From an uncultured Pseudomonadales bacterium (GTDB lineage: Bacteria > Pseudomonadota > Gammaproteobacteria > Pseudomonadales > IMCC2047), in NCBI GenBank assembly GCA_947258415.1, contig CAMYIF010000006.1, forward strand, positions 1-36,252: DNA of 36,252 nucleotides. The letters run 5' to 3'. Under the pieces are notes generated by a model. The model was not told the DNA's origin. It searched no databases and was given only the letters and a program-made list of their open reading frames with translations. Made by a program: the position numbers and the translations under genes. This document shows positions 19,400-32,679 of this stretch, piece after piece. How positions within the stretch are numbered: the stretch's first letter is position 1; each line of letters opens with the position of its first letter.

Positions 19400-20431
19400 T
19401 TATGCGAAACACTGGGTAAAACTGACCAGTTCCTTCATTTTTTCCCTGGCTATACCACTGCCGATAGCATCCTGGGCCAGGATCACACCTTCCTTGAGGG
19501 AACCGCTCAAACCCGCAGCATAAAATGCAGCGCCGGCATTCAGGGCAATCAGGTCGGATGCTTTTTCCTCGACAGCTCCGGCTTCCTTGGTCAACGCGGC
19601 CTTAATCAATGCCAGCGATTCAGCGGGGCCTTCAACCGACAGACCTGCCAATGACCTGCGTTGGATGGAAAAATCTTCCGGCTTGATCGTATATTCCGTG
19701 ATCGCACCATGATTCAATTCAGCCACATAGGTAGCCCCGGCAAGGCTGATTTCGTCGAGTCCATCTTCCGAATGCACCACCAGCACGTGCTCACTGCCCA
19801 GCCGCTTCAATACCTCGGCTATAGGGCGACACAAATCGGCAGAAAATACGCCGATCACCTGGTTGACGACCCCGGCGGGGTTGGTCATGGGTCCAATCAT
19901 ATTGAAAATGGTTCTCATCCCCAGTTCTCTACGCGGACCGATCGCGTGTTTCATGGCGCTATGATGCGCAGGCGCAAACATAAAACCAACCCCCAGTTCT
20001 TCAACGCAACGGGCGACCTGTTCCGGACTAATATCAATTTTCACACCCAGCTCACGTAACAGATCGGCGCTACCGCTCGAGCTCGAAACTGACTGGTTAC
20101 CATGTTTGGCGACATGCCCACCGCCGGCTGCTACTACAAAGGCAGACGCCGTGGAAACATTAAACAGGCTGGCACCATCGCCGCCAGTTCCGCAGGTATC
20201 GACCAGGAAGGGTGCATTAATTTTCACCGGCACTACCAGCTCGCGCATTACCTGCACGGCACCGGCTACCTCGTCAATGGTTTCACCCTTGATGCGCATC
20301 GCTACCAGGAAGCCGGCAATCTGGGCATCGGTTGCCTTGCCCGACATGATGTCGCGCATCACGGCTATCATTTCATCGTTACTGAGGTTTTGTCGATCGA
20401 CAACTGCGGCTATGGCTGTTTTGATATCCAT
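19400..20431 (-). CDS. trpD: Anthranilate phosphoribosyltransferase
   Basis: [53 protein letters not shown]. Confidence 0.97.
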   Translation of the reverse strand: MDIKTAIAAVVDRQNLSNDEMIAVMRDIMSGKATDAQIAGFLVAMRIKGETIDEVAGAVQVMRELVVPVKINAPFLVDTCGTGGDGASLFNVSTASAFVVAAGGGHVAKHGNQSVSSSSGSADLLRELGVKIDISPEQVARCVEELGVGFMFAPAHHSAMKHAIGPRRELGMRTIFNMIGPMTNPAGVVNQVIGVFSADLCRPIAEVLKRLGSEHVLVVHSEDGLDEISLAGATYVAELNHGAITEYTIKPEDFSIQRRSLAGLSVEGPAESLALIKAALTKEAGAVEEKASDLIALNAGAAFYAAGLSGSLKEGVILAQDAIGSGIAREKMKELVSFTQCFA

Positions 20432-20449
20432 GTGGAAGACCCTGACAGG

Positions 20450-21043
20450 TTAGCGTTTTAAATGCGTGTTTTTTAAAAAGTTATTGAGCAAGTCGTGGCC
20501 ATGCTCGGTCAATATTGACTCGGGGTGAAACTGTACCCCCTCGATGTCATATTTTTTGTGTCGCACACCCATAATCTCATCCATATCGCCTTGCGCATCT
20601 TCGGTCCAGGCAGTTATTTCCAGGCTGTCTGGCAATTGCTCCCTGCTAACCACCAGAGAATGATAACGAGTTGCTTCGAAAGGGTCGGGTAAGTTGCTAA
20701 AAACACCTTTCTTATTGTGATGAATCATTGACGTTTTGCCGTGCATTACTTCCTTGGCTCGCACTATTTCGCCGCCGAAGGCCTGGGCGACTGCCTGGTG
20801 CCCCAGGCAAACCCCCAGGATGGGTTTCTTACCGGCAAAATGCCGGATTAACTCGACAGAGATACCCGCTTCGTTGGGAGTGCAGGGTCCGGGCGAAATA
20901 ACTATTTGCGCAGGCTGAAGCGCCTCGATCTCCTCAATGGTTATTTCATCATTCCGGTAAACCATTACATCCGCGTTCAGTTCACCCAGGTACTGCACGA
21001 CGTTATAGGTAAAGGAGTCGTAATTATCGATCATTAATAACAT
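20450..21043 (-). CDS. trpG: Anthranilate synthase component II (glutamine amidotransferase)
   Basis: [76 protein letters not shown]. Confidence 0.95.
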   Translation of the reverse strand: MLLMIDNYDSFTYNVVQYLGELNADVMVYRNDEITIEEIEALQPAQIVISPGPCTPNEAGISVELIRHFAGKKPILGVCLGHQAVAQAFGGEIVRAKEVMHGKTSMIHHNKKGVFSNLPDPFEATRYHSLVVSREQLPDSLEITAWTEDAQGDMDEIMGVRHKKYDIEGVQFHPESILTEHGHDLLNNFLKNTHLKR

Positions 21044-21103
21044 GCTATTTTCCAGAATAATCCAGTGGGTCCGGCAACCCTTAATCAAGCCTTATTTTCA
21101 TGT

Positions 21104-22630
21104 TTAAGCCTGCCCGGCCAAATTTTTTCGACCGGTTTCGGGAGGATGCGCCATCGCCACCGCCCGGAACATCGCCCGCGCCTTGTTAAGCGTTTCTTTC
21201 CATTCCAGCAGCGGAATGGAGTCGGCAACAACGCCACCGCCAGCCTGGACGTATAATGTGCCGTCTTTGATAACCGCTGTGCGAATGGCAATCGCCGTAT
21301 CCATATTACCGGTCCAGGAAATATAACCGACAGCACCGCCGTATACGCCGCGTTTTACCGGTTCCAGTTCATCGATAATCTCCATTGCCCTTATTTTAGG
21401 GGCTCCGCTCAGGGTGCCGGCCGGCAATGTTGCCCGAAGCACGTCGATCGGTCCCAGGCCCGACTTGAGTTTTCCGGTCACGTTAGAGACGATATGCATT
21501 ACATGCGAATAGCGCTCAACCACCATTTTATCGGTCACTTCGACACTGCCAACTTCCGACACTCGCCCCGCATCGTTTCGGCCAAGATCAATCAGCATCA
21601 GGTGCTCGGCAATTTCCTTCGGGTCAGCCAGCAACTCTTTTTCCATGACAATATCTTCGGCTTCATCATGACCACGACGCCTGGTACCGGCAATCGGGCG
21701 CACCGATATAATACCCTCTTCAACCCTTGCCAGTATTTCCGGTGATGAACCAACAATGTGAAAATCTTCCAGGTTCAGGTAGTACATGTAGGGCGACGGA
21801 TTCAGGTTACGTAATGCCCGGTAAAGGTTGATAGGCTCAACAGCAAACGGGATTGACATTCTTTGCGAGGGAACTACCTGCATGACATCCCCGGCCAGCG
21901 TATATTCCTTGATACGCTCAACGGCTCGCTCGTATTCTGCCTGGGTAAAATCGGAGCTGAAATCCGACTCGCTGATATTTAACTGGTCATTGCTCAATTC
22001 CGCCGCCGCCAGGTTAATGTCCGGTAAATCCGGCCCCGGTTTTGGCAATCTTTCCTCAAGTTCGTCCAGGCGAGCCTGTGCTTTATTCAAGGCATCCTGT
22101 TCTTCAGGATTGGCATGGACTATCAGACTCAAGGTGCCCGCCAGGTTATCAAATACCAGCACTTCATCAGAAATCATCAGCAGGATATCGGGTGTACCCA
22201 ACACGTCTTTGGGTGCGGAATTTTTTAACTTCGGCTCGATATAGCGTACCGTGTCATAGCCAAAATAGCCTACCAGGCCTCCGTTAAATCGGGGCAAGTT
22301 GTCCGGTTGTGCTACCCGAAAGCGTTTCTGGAATTCCTTTACAAACTCCAGCGGGTCGTCATTTTCATGCGACTCAACGACCTGCCCCCCGGTTTCGACG
22401 ATTACCCGGTTGCCGAATACCTTCAGCACAGAGCGGCAGGGCAGACCAATGATCGAGTAGCGCCCCCATTTTTCACCACCATGCACCGATTCGAACAGGT
22501 AGGAATAGGGACCATCGGCCAGCTTCAGGTAGGCGCTCAACGGCGTATCCAGATCCGCCAGGATACGACGATAAACGGGAATCCTGTTAAACCCTTCCCT
22601 TGACAGTTGCTCAAAACTTTTTGCGGACAT
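21104..22630 (-). CDS. trpE: Anthranilate synthase component I
   Basis: [84 protein letters not shown]. Start chosen at MSAKSFEQL. Confidence 0.97.
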   Translation of the reverse strand: MSAKSFEQLSREGFNRIPVYRRILADLDTPLSAYLKLADGPYSYLFESVHGGEKWGRYSIIGLPCRSVLKVFGNRVIVETGGQVVESHENDDPLEFVKEFQKRFRVAQPDNLPRFNGGLVGYFGYDTVRYIEPKLKNSAPKDVLGTPDILLMISDEVLVFDNLAGTLSLIVHANPEEQDALNKAQARLDELEERLPKPGPDLPDINLAAAELSNDQLNISESDFSSDFTQAEYERAVERIKEYTLAGDVMQVVPSQRMSIPFAVEPINLYRALRNLNPSPYMYYLNLEDFHIVGSSPEILARVEEGIISVRPIAGTRRRGHDEAEDIVMEKELLADPKEIAEHLMLIDLGRNDAGRVSEVGSVEVTDKMVVERYSHVMHIVSNVTGKLKSGLGPIDVLRATLPAGTLSGAPKIRAMEIIDELEPVKRGVYGGAVGYISWTGNMDTAIAIRTAVIKDGTLYVQAGGGVVADSIPLLEWKETLNKARAMFRAVAMAHPPETGRKNLAGQA

Positions 22631-22640
22631 CAAGACCTGT

Positions 22641-23330
22641 TTACCCCTTGCCTGTTGAATCGGCAATCCTGGCCAGTTCTGCCCGCATTTTTGCTATGGT
22701 TTGCTTATAGTTTTCGCTATTAAATATTGCAGATCCGGCAACGAAAGTATCCGCGCCCGCTTCGGCAATTTCGGCAATGTTGTTAATGCCTACACCGCCA
22801 TCCACTTCCAGGCGAATGGGTAATCCACTGGCGTCGATCAACTGACGTGCAGCGCGTAATTTTTTCAGCGTTTGCGGGATGAATTTTTGCCCGCCAAATC
22901 CGGGGTTTACCGACATCAGTAATATCATGTCCAGCTTATCCATTACGTGCTCAAGGCTGTTCATCGGGGTAGCCGGGTTAAGTACCAACCCGGCTTTACA
23001 TCCACCGGCCCTGATTAATTGCAGGGATCGGTCGATGTGATCCGAGGCTTCCGGGTGAAAGGTAATATATGTGGCGCCGGCATCGATAAAATCACCGATG
23101 ATGCGGTCAACAGGCTTTACCATCAGGTGAACATCGACCGGCGCCGTGACGCCATGATTCCTGAGCGCCTTGCAGACCATCGGGCCGATGGTGAGATTGG
23201 GTACATAATGATTATCCATCACATCGAAATGGATAATATCGGCACCGGCAGCCAGCACCGCGTCCACCTCTTCCCCAAGGCGGGCGAAATTTGCCGACAG
23301 GATTGACGGGGCTATCAAATAGTCGTTCAT
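22641..23330 (-). CDS. rpe: Ribulose-phosphate 3-epimerase
   Basis: [66 protein letters not shown]. Confidence 0.96.
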   Translation of the reverse strand: MNDYLIAPSILSANFARLGEEVDAVLAAGADIIHFDVMDNHYVPNLTIGPMVCKALRNHGVTAPVDVHLMVKPVDRIIGDFIDAGATYITFHPEASDHIDRSLQLIRAGGCKAGLVLNPATPMNSLEHVMDKLDMILLMSVNPGFGGQKFIPQTLKKLRAARQLIDASGLPIRLEVDGGVGINNIAEIAEAGADTFVAGSAIFNSENYKQTIAKMRAELARIADSTGKG

Positions 23331-23625
23331 TTACCAGAACTCTTTTTTAAAAAAGGCTCGGATCAACTTAATGATCACAAACAAAAAATGAGCAGGGTAT
23401 TCTACACAGAAAAAACCCGGCCGTATATTTAGCCGCCAGCAGAAAGCCCGCTAAATAAAACCTTTTTCGAGAGTTCCACTTCATTTTCCAGGATTACTTC
23501 GCCGGGACGATATTCAATCAAGAATTATGACCCAAACATGCACTCTGGCCGCGTGGAAGTGACCGCCTGACCCTGTCATTCCGGGGGATTACCCGGTAAC
23601 TGGAATTTACCAGTTAGCCAAAATG

Positions 23626-23650
23626 AAAAAGGGCGCGAAACCGCGCCCTC
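23626..23650 (-). terminator. Rho-independent terminator downstream of phbB
   Basis: Minus strand GAGGGCGCGGTTTCGCGCCCTTTTT: stem GGGCGCG/CGCGCCC followed by T5, just after the stop of the minus-strand reductase. Confidence 0.85.
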
Positions 23651-23682
23651 TTCCTGTAAACCTTTGACCGCAAGGCAAAGGA

Positions 23683-24405
23683 TCAGTACATGTGTTGACC
23701 ACCGTTAACAGAAACTACAGAACCGGTGATAAAGTCGGCGTCATCTGCCGCCAGGAATAATACCGAACGGGAAATATCATTGGTACTACCGATACGACCG
23801 CGTGGAATCTTAGCGATAATTTTTTCCAGTACATCCGGTGGTACGGCCTGTACCATTTCGGTATCGCAGTATCCCGGGGCAATGGTGTTGACGGTTATAT
23901 TCAGCGCCGCACCTTCTTGCGCCAATGCCTTGGTGAAACCAAAAATACCGGACTTGGCAGCCGAATAGTTAACCTGCCCGAACTGACCGGCCTGGCCGTT
24001 AATTGAACTGATGTTGATAATACGGCCAAACTTTCTTTCACGCATGCTTTCGATTACGCCACGGCACATGTTGAACAGTGAGGTGAGGTCAGTATCGATA
24101 ACGGCATTCCACTTTTCAGGTGTCATGCGGTGGAATGTACCGTCCCGGGTGATGCCCGCGTTATTAACCAATACATCAACAGGACCCATTTCACCGACTA
24201 TTTGTGCAATTCCTGCCTGGCAGGCATCAAAATCGGCGACATCAAATTTGTAGGATTTAATACCCGTTCTTTCGGTGAACTCCCTGGCCCGCTCTTCGTT
24301 GCCGGCATAGTTTGCCGCAACAGTATAACCGGCATTTTTCAAGCCCAATGAAATAGCTTCACCAAGACCCCGGGTTCCCCCGGTCACAATTGCAACTCTA
24401 GACAT
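23683..24405 (-). CDS. phbB: Acetoacetyl-CoA reductase (short-chain dehydrogenase)
   Basis: MSRVAIVTGGTRGLGEAISLGLKNAGYTVAANYAGNEERAREF, GRIINISSINGQAGQFGQVNYSAAKSG, VNTIAPGYCDTEMVQAV. Confidence 0.92.
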   Translation of the reverse strand: MSRVAIVTGGTRGLGEAISLGLKNAGYTVAANYAGNEERAREFTERTGIKSYKFDVADFDACQAGIAQIVGEMGPVDVLVNNAGITRDGTFHRMTPEKWNAVIDTDLTSLFNMCRGVIESMRERKFGRIINISSINGQAGQFGQVNYSAAKSGIFGFTKALAQEGAALNITVNTIAPGYCDTEMVQAVPPDVLEKIIAKIPRGRIGSTNDISRSVLFLAADDADFITGSVVSVNGGQHMY

Positions 24406-24760
24406 TTTATTCTCTCCTGACTTAATTTAATAATTCTGATTATTCTTGCCGGGCATAACCTGAAAACACTTATAAAAGGCATTAACCAGAGCAAATTTCG
24501 TATTCTCTATTTCGGCTCTGCCTGGACCGAAACACGGTGTCGAGGCAGTTTCCCCGATCTATTCTATTCCCGCTGTAGACCAAACACCAAATATTAAAAT
24601 TTGGATCCAGAGGGAAAGTATTCCAGGCTCCTTACTTGCCAGCACTAAACAATAAGTGAGGCAAATCAAAATTACCACCCCCAATATCAAACAAATGGCC
24701 GCTTTATTGAATTTGTTCGCTGGTTTAAGGCAACTTCATCCGTGTTACAGTCATAGGCGG

Positions 24761-27302
<2,542 letters not shown>

Positions 27303-27429
27303 CTAACAGGAGGTCAACTCCGGGAATCCCTTACCTCGCGCTATTAATGCATACACTTTTCGGCGGATGAAAAATTAAACGGCCAATATCCCGGCCACCA
27401 ATGAAAGGCAGGATTTTACATCAGTTTAA

Positions 27430-27469
27430 AGTAAAAGTGACCCCGGTTTTACATCCGGTCTATTTTACT
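27430..27469 (-). terminator. Possible terminator hairpin at the 3' end of the TRIC-family gene
   Basis: AGTAAAA (27430-27436) complements TTTTACT (27463-27469), with an inner imperfect GACCCCGG...CCGGTC pairing. Confidence 0.35.
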
Positions 27470-28082
27470 CTTGTAGTCCTTTATGCACGGGCATCTTGAG
27501 ATGAATGGTAATACCCAATGCCCGAATACCAAAAGCAACTGAGCAACCAACCAGGATACAGATCGCTTCCGGAATTTCGAAAAATACAGTCATCGTGCAA
27601 TAAGCCAGCACACCGGCCAAAGAGGCGGTCACGTAAATCTCCGGTTCAAAAATCATCGGTAACTTGTTAAAAAAGGTATCCCGGATGGCGCCGCCCAGGC
27701 AGGCACTGAATACTCCCATGATAATCGCCACGGGCATAATGACACCGAATGACAGCGCCTTTTGTGCGCCCAGCACTCCGAACAGGGCCATTCCCAATGC
27801 ATCGGCCCAAAGCAATGCCTTCGAGATTTTGTGAACAGGATGCGCGGCAAAGAAGGTGATTACGGCTATAACGGTGCATATTAACAGGTATTTCCACTCC
27901 GTCAGCCAGAATACGGGGACGTCGAGCAACAGGTCGCGCACAGTACCACCCCCAACTCCGGTAAGGTTTGCTGCAAAGATAAAACTGGTAATGCCCAACC
28001 TGTGCCTTGCCGCCAGCAAGGCACCACTGGCTCCAAATGCTGCGGTGCCAATAAAATCAATTATGTCGATCGGGTTAAACAT
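27465..28082 (-). CDS. Trimeric intracellular cation channel (TRIC/UPF0126, YadS/YicG-like) family membrane protein
   Basis: IIDFIGTAAFGASGALLAARHRLGITSFIFAANLTGVGGGTVRDLLLDVPVFWL and second repeat GVFSACLGGAIRDTFFNKLPMIF. Start chosen at MFNPIDIIDF. Confidence 0.88.
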   Translation of the reverse strand: MFNPIDIIDFIGTAAFGASGALLAARHRLGITSFIFAANLTGVGGGTVRDLLLDVPVFWLTEWKYLLICTVIAVITFFAAHPVHKISKALLWADALGMALFGVLGAQKALSFGVIMPVAIIMGVFSACLGGAIRDTFFNKLPMIFEPEIYVTASLAGVLAYCTMTVFFEIPEAICILVGCSVAFGIRALGITIHLKMPVHKGLQE

Positions 28083-28436
28083 AGATATTCTCAATAATTA
28101 TCGGGAGCCATACGGTCCGAGCCAAAGACTAGCATACTGATGCCCCTGTGTTACCCAAATTACAATCCACTGTCGATCAATCGTTTACCGATTACGAGGC
28201 AACCAGGTACTGGACCAGTTTTCGCTAATAATCAGGATTTGATCTTATCGTTAACCGCCGCTGATTAATAGCACCTGCTCTGAGGGAATATGAACCCATG
28301 ATATCAACAAGGCCAAGGTCGGCGTCTGGTTCATTATCATATCTGCCGGGAAACACGCAGATGCACTCGCATCCTGGACCAAAATCAGGTTAAATCAGAT
28401 TCCATATCCGTTGAACACTATTACTGGAGCCACTGA

Positions 28437-29627
28437 ATGTTTTCACGATTGGAACAGCTGCCACCCGACCCGCTATTGGGGCTAATGGAATTATACCGGA
28501 ATGACACCAATCCGAATAAAATCGATCTGGGTGTGGGTGTTTATAAAAATGAACGTGGCGACACACCAATTCTTGCTGCAGTAAAGCAGGCAGAAAAAAA
28601 TATCTTCGATGAAGAAGCCACAAAAGCCTACATCGGACCTCCGGGTGCCGCCAGTTTTAACCTGGCGATGCAACAGCTGCTGTTTGGCAAAGGCCATGCT
28701 GCCCTGAGTGAAAACAGGGTTCGCACGGTACAAGCACCGGGGGGCTGTGGTGCACTGCGTGTCGCCGCCGAATTTATCAAGCGATGCGACGGCAATTCCA
28801 ATATCTGGGTCAGCGATCCGACCTGGGCAAACCATGTGCCGTTACTGGGTGGTGCCGGTATAAAGCTTAAATCCTATCCCTATTATGATTACCAGAAGCA
28901 TGAAGTAAAGTTTGACGCCATGCTCGAAACATTGAACCAGGCCAGTAATAACGACCTGGTACTTTTGCATGGTTGTTGCCACAACCCGTCGGGTGCGGAC
29001 TTGACCAACGAGCAATGGCAACAGGTTACCCTACTGGCAGAACAAAAAGGATTTGTACCTTTTATCGATCTTGCCTACCAGGGTTACGGTGAGGGCTTGT
29101 CCGAGGATGTCTACTCAATTCGCCTGATGTCCGAGCGCCTTCCGGAAGTCATTATCGCCAGCTCGTGTTCGAAAAATTTTGGCCTGTACCGCGAACGAGT
29201 CGGTTCATTATCGGTTATTGCCGCCAACAGGAAAGAAGCAGATGCCAGCCTGAGCCATTTAACCAACGTAATTCGCGGCATTTACTCCATGCCGCCGTCT
29301 CACGGTGCGGCGATCGTCAGCACCATCCTGGAAGACGACGAGTTAACCAGGCTGTGGCACCAGGAACTGAAAGAAATGCGCAACCGCCTGAATGGGATGC
29401 GCGCTCTTCTGGTCGATAAACTCAGCAGTGCCGGTGCTTCGCGTGATTTTTCATTTATCGTCAACCAAAAAGGCATGTTCTCCTTTCTTGGTCTCTCGGG
29501 TGAGCAAGTGACCGCCTTGCAAAAAAATCATTCCGTCTACATGGCTTCCTCAAGCCGGATTAATATTGCCGGTATTAATCATAACAATGTCAATTATTTG
29601 ACCCGGGCCATCATCTCGGTACTGTAA
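28437..29627 (+). CDS. Aromatic amino acid/aspartate aminotransferase (class I)
   Basis: MFSRLEQLPPDPLLGLMELYRNDTNPNKIDLGVGVYKNERGDTPIL, HGCCHNPSGADLTNEQW, SSCSKNFGLYRERVGSL. Confidence 0.93.
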   Translation: MFSRLEQLPPDPLLGLMELYRNDTNPNKIDLGVGVYKNERGDTPILAAVKQAEKNIFDEEATKAYIGPPGAASFNLAMQQLLFGKGHAALSENRVRTVQAPGGCGALRVAAEFIKRCDGNSNIWVSDPTWANHVPLLGGAGIKLKSYPYYDYQKHEVKFDAMLETLNQASNNDLVLLHGCCHNPSGADLTNEQWQQVTLLAEQKGFVPFIDLAYQGYGEGLSEDVYSIRLMSERLPEVIIASSCSKNFGLYRERVGSLSVIAANRKEADASLSHLTNVIRGIYSMPPSHGAAIVSTILEDDELTRLWHQELKEMRNRLNGMRALLVDKLSSAGASRDFSFIVNQKGMFSFLGLSGEQVTALQKNHSVYMASSSRINIAGINHNNVNYLTRAIISVL

Positions 29628-29636
29628 TTTCCCGCG

Positions 29637-29663
29637 GGGGCCAAAACGCTATTTTTGGTCCCC
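29637..29663 (+). terminator. Probable terminator after the aminotransferase gene
   Basis: GGGGCCAAAA...TTTTTGGTCCCC near-perfect stem (one bulge) immediately after the stop codon. Confidence 0.6.
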
Positions 29664-29817
29664 GTAGACCTACCAGAATTTTAATTATGGCTTTACCGGT
29701 CTACAGAACTGGCCTGCCTGTGGCTAATGCATTATTATCTGTTGCTTTCGAGTGCCTGCAAATCTCTGCCGAATACAACCAGTTTGGATGAAATTAATAA
29801 TTATTCCGGTCCTTGTA

Positions 29818-32679
29818 ATGCAAAAAAAATTAAAACAGCGATCGAAGTTAACAGTTTCTTTTCTTTACATCGCTCTGAGCACTTTGAGTATTAGCGCTTC
29901 ACCGGTTAGCGCGCAAACATCAACCGGTAGCAATACAAACAACTGGCACTGCCAGGCCAACGACAAGGGTCGCTGGGTCTGCTCGGAGCCGCAAGACCTG
30001 ACAGCAGGCAAACGCACTGAAGTACCACTGCTGGCGGCCAACACGACCCCGGGTGCATCACCGGGTGAAGACCCGCTAGCCAAAACCCCGGAAAATAGCG
30101 ATACAGCGACCGGGAATAATCCCGGGAAACCAGCCGGTGCCCAGGCCGAAGAAGTAGTTCCGGAGACAGAACAACCCGCACCGGCAACAGCCGATTCCAA
30201 ACAGAAAAACGAGACACAAATCCGCAAGGCCATCGTCGCCCAACCCAAAAAAGGCTCACCGGATGAACGCTGGAATTGCAAAAGTGACGCTTCCGGTAAC
30301 TGGCTGTGCGAATCGGCGCCACCGGCACCCGTTATCAAAGGTTACGAGCCCGCCGCTACCCCGATAATCGCACCCGCTGCTACTGCCGGGAAAAAAGCCG
30401 AAGATAAACCGGTTGCTGCAGAACAGAAATCAATTCGCTACACCCGGCTCGACTGGGTAGAAAGAGAGCATTTAAGCGCCGAGCAACTCGAAAATGTTCC
30501 TTCCTATTGCCCGGGGGCCTATATCGAACCGGAATATGTAGACCCCAAGCTGCGTGATGTTGACCCGACCACACAGCCGCTGCTTGCCTCGTCGGTCAGT
30601 TCGGAAACCACGGCAACCGGCAGGAGTACGCTCACCGGTGACGTCGTCGTCAGGCAGGGTTATCGCCAGGTAAAAAGTGACAAGGCTATTATCGACCGCG
30701 ATACCAATATTGTTGAATTTGAAGGCAGCACCGAGTTCAGGGAACCCGACTTCCTGCTGATCGGCGATAACGCCAAAATGAATATTGAAACCAGGGAAGT
30801 GGATATCAATAATGCGGAATTTGTCTCGCATTCAAAGCACATGCGTGGCAAGGCCCAACAACTACGACGCGATGAAAACGGCGTGTTTCATGTAGTTCGG
30901 GGTAAATTCACCCATTGCCAGCCTGGCTCAAATATATGGATTCTCTCGGGCAAGAAAATCGAGCTTAACCAGGAAACGGGCATCGGCAAGGCCAAGCACG
31001 CGGTATTACGCGTCAAGGGTGTACCCGTTCTTTATACTCCTTATATCCAGTTCCCCATAGGAGACCAGCGCAAGAGTGGCTTACTGTTTCCATCCTTTGG
31101 CACGTCAGACGACGGCTTTGATACGGCCATACCCTATTATTTTAATATCGCACCCAATTACGATGCGACACTGACACCCCGTTATATTTCCGACCGTGGC
31201 GTCGGGGCCGAACTCGAATTCCGTTACCTGCATACCAATAATGAGGGAACACTCGGCGGCGCCTATTTGCCGGATGACGACGCCTTTAATAAGGAGGATC
31301 GCTGGCTGGGTACGGTGATGCACGATGGCACCGTATTTGACAACGTCAATACCCTTGTCGATTTCACATCTGTTTCAGACGATGATTATTTCAGTGACCT
31401 GGGTACCGACCTGAGTGTTTCCAGCCAAACCCACTTGCTGCAACTGGCCGAGGCATCCTATGACCATGAATTCTGGGACATTACCACCCGGGTACAGGGT
31501 TATCAGACCATTGACGAGGCGATCATGGATGTCGATAAACCCTACGATCGTTTACCGCAAATTTTATTGAATGCCCAATACCCGTTCGATAATGGTATCG
31601 AGGTGGGTATAAGCAACGAATACGTTTATTTTGACCGGGACAACAGCATGTTAACCGGCCTGTCCCGCGCAACGGGCCAGCGTATCCATGTCGAACCGGC
31701 TATCAGCTGGACCGTGCAATGGCCGTATGCCTATATCAAGCCCGAAGCCAAGTACAAGTATACCCAGTATCACCTGAAAGAACTTGCCAGCACGTTTGAC
31801 GATACACCCAGCATATCCGTGCCGGTTTACAGCCTCGATACCGGGTTATTCTTCGAGCGTGACTCGAACCTGGGTGATGGCATGATACAGACCTTTGAAC
31901 CCAGATTGTTTTACCTGAATGTCCCCGAAGAAAAAGGCCAGGGCGCCATTCCAAATTTTGACACCAGTGAATTAACCTTTAGTTACAACCAGCTGTTCAG
32001 GGACGACCGCTTTATCGGTGGTGACCGGGTCGGTGACGCCAACCAACTGTCGGTGGGTGTCACCACGCGTTTTATTAACGGTACCGGGGTTGAACGCTTT
32101 CGCTTTAGTGCTGGCCAGATCTTCTATTTCGAGGACCGGGAAGTAACCCTCTCGGGAGCCCCTACCGCCGCTGACATGACCTCGGAATCGGCCTACGCAG
32201 CAGAATTCCTGTACGCTATCAGCCCGGCATGGAAACTCGGCGGCGATATCATATGGGACCCGGAATTAAGCCGAACCAACGAGAGCAGCATAAACCTTGG
32301 CTATCGCGGCGACTCGGATCATATTTTTAATATTGGTTACCGCGTTCGCAAGGACCGGGACCGCATAGAACAGACAGACGTGTCATTGATCTGGCCTCTG
32401 TCCAGCCAATGGTCGATGTTTACCCGCTGGAACCAGGACCTGATCAAAAACCGGATCGTCGAAGCACTGGCCGGCGTTGAATACCAGAACTGTTGCCTGA
32501 GTGTACGTTTCGCGGCCAGGCGCTGGATAAATAATACTGATCCTTTGGCAGCCGACGGTGTCTCAGAGAAGGATGCCATTTACATCCAGGTTCAGCTGAA
32601 AGGGCTTGCCGGTATCGGCCAGTCACTCGAAGGCGTTATAAGCAACAGTATTCCAGGTTACGAAGAGCGAGTTGACTAA
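29818..32679 (+). CDS. lptD: LPS-assembly protein LptD
   Basis: Signal-like N-terminus; LptA-like segment (LTGDVVVRQGYRQVKSDKAIIDRDTNIVEFEGSTEFREPDFLLIGDNAKMNI); LYTPYIQFPIGDQRKSGLLFPSFGTSDDGFDTAIPYYFNIAPNYDATLTPRYISDRGVGAELEFRYL; C-terminal CC pair; followed by surA and pdxA. Start could also be 29752 or 29788. Confidence 0.95.
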   Translation: MQKKLKQRSKLTVSFLYIALSTLSISASPVSAQTSTGSNTNNWHCQANDKGRWVCSEPQDLTAGKRTEVPLLAANTTPGASPGEDPLAKTPENSDTATGNNPGKPAGAQAEEVVPETEQPAPATADSKQKNETQIRKAIVAQPKKGSPDERWNCKSDASGNWLCESAPPAPVIKGYEPAATPIIAPAATAGKKAEDKPVAAEQKSIRYTRLDWVEREHLSAEQLENVPSYCPGAYIEPEYVDPKLRDVDPTTQPLLASSVSSETTATGRSTLTGDVVVRQGYRQVKSDKAIIDRDTNIVEFEGSTEFREPDFLLIGDNAKMNIETREVDINNAEFVSHSKHMRGKAQQLRRDENGVFHVVRGKFTHCQPGSNIWILSGKKIELNQETGIGKAKHAVLRVKGVPVLYTPYIQFPIGDQRKSGLLFPSFGTSDDGFDTAIPYYFNIAPNYDATLTPRYISDRGVGAELEFRYLHTNNEGTLGGAYLPDDDAFNKEDRWLGTVMHDGTVFDNVNTLVDFTSVSDDDYFSDLGTDLSVSSQTHLLQLAEASYDHEFWDITTRVQGYQTIDEAIMDVDKPYDRLPQILLNAQYPFDNGIEVGISNEYVYFDRDNSMLTGLSRATGQRIHVEPAISWTVQWPYAYIKPEAKYKYTQYHLKELASTFDDTPSISVPVYSLDTGLFFERDSNLGDGMIQTFEPRLFYLNVPEEKGQGAIPNFDTSELTFSYNQLFRDDRFIGGDRVGDANQLSVGVTTRFINGTGVERFRFSAGQIFYFEDREVTLSGAPTAADMTSESAYAAEFLYAISPAWKLGGDIIWDPELSRTNESSINLGYRGDSDHIFNIGYRVRKDRDRIEQTDVSLIWPLSSQWSMFTRWNQDLIKNRIVEALAGVEYQNCCLSVRFAARRWINNTDPLAADGVSEKDAIYIQVQLKGLAGIGQSLEGVISNSIPGYEERVD

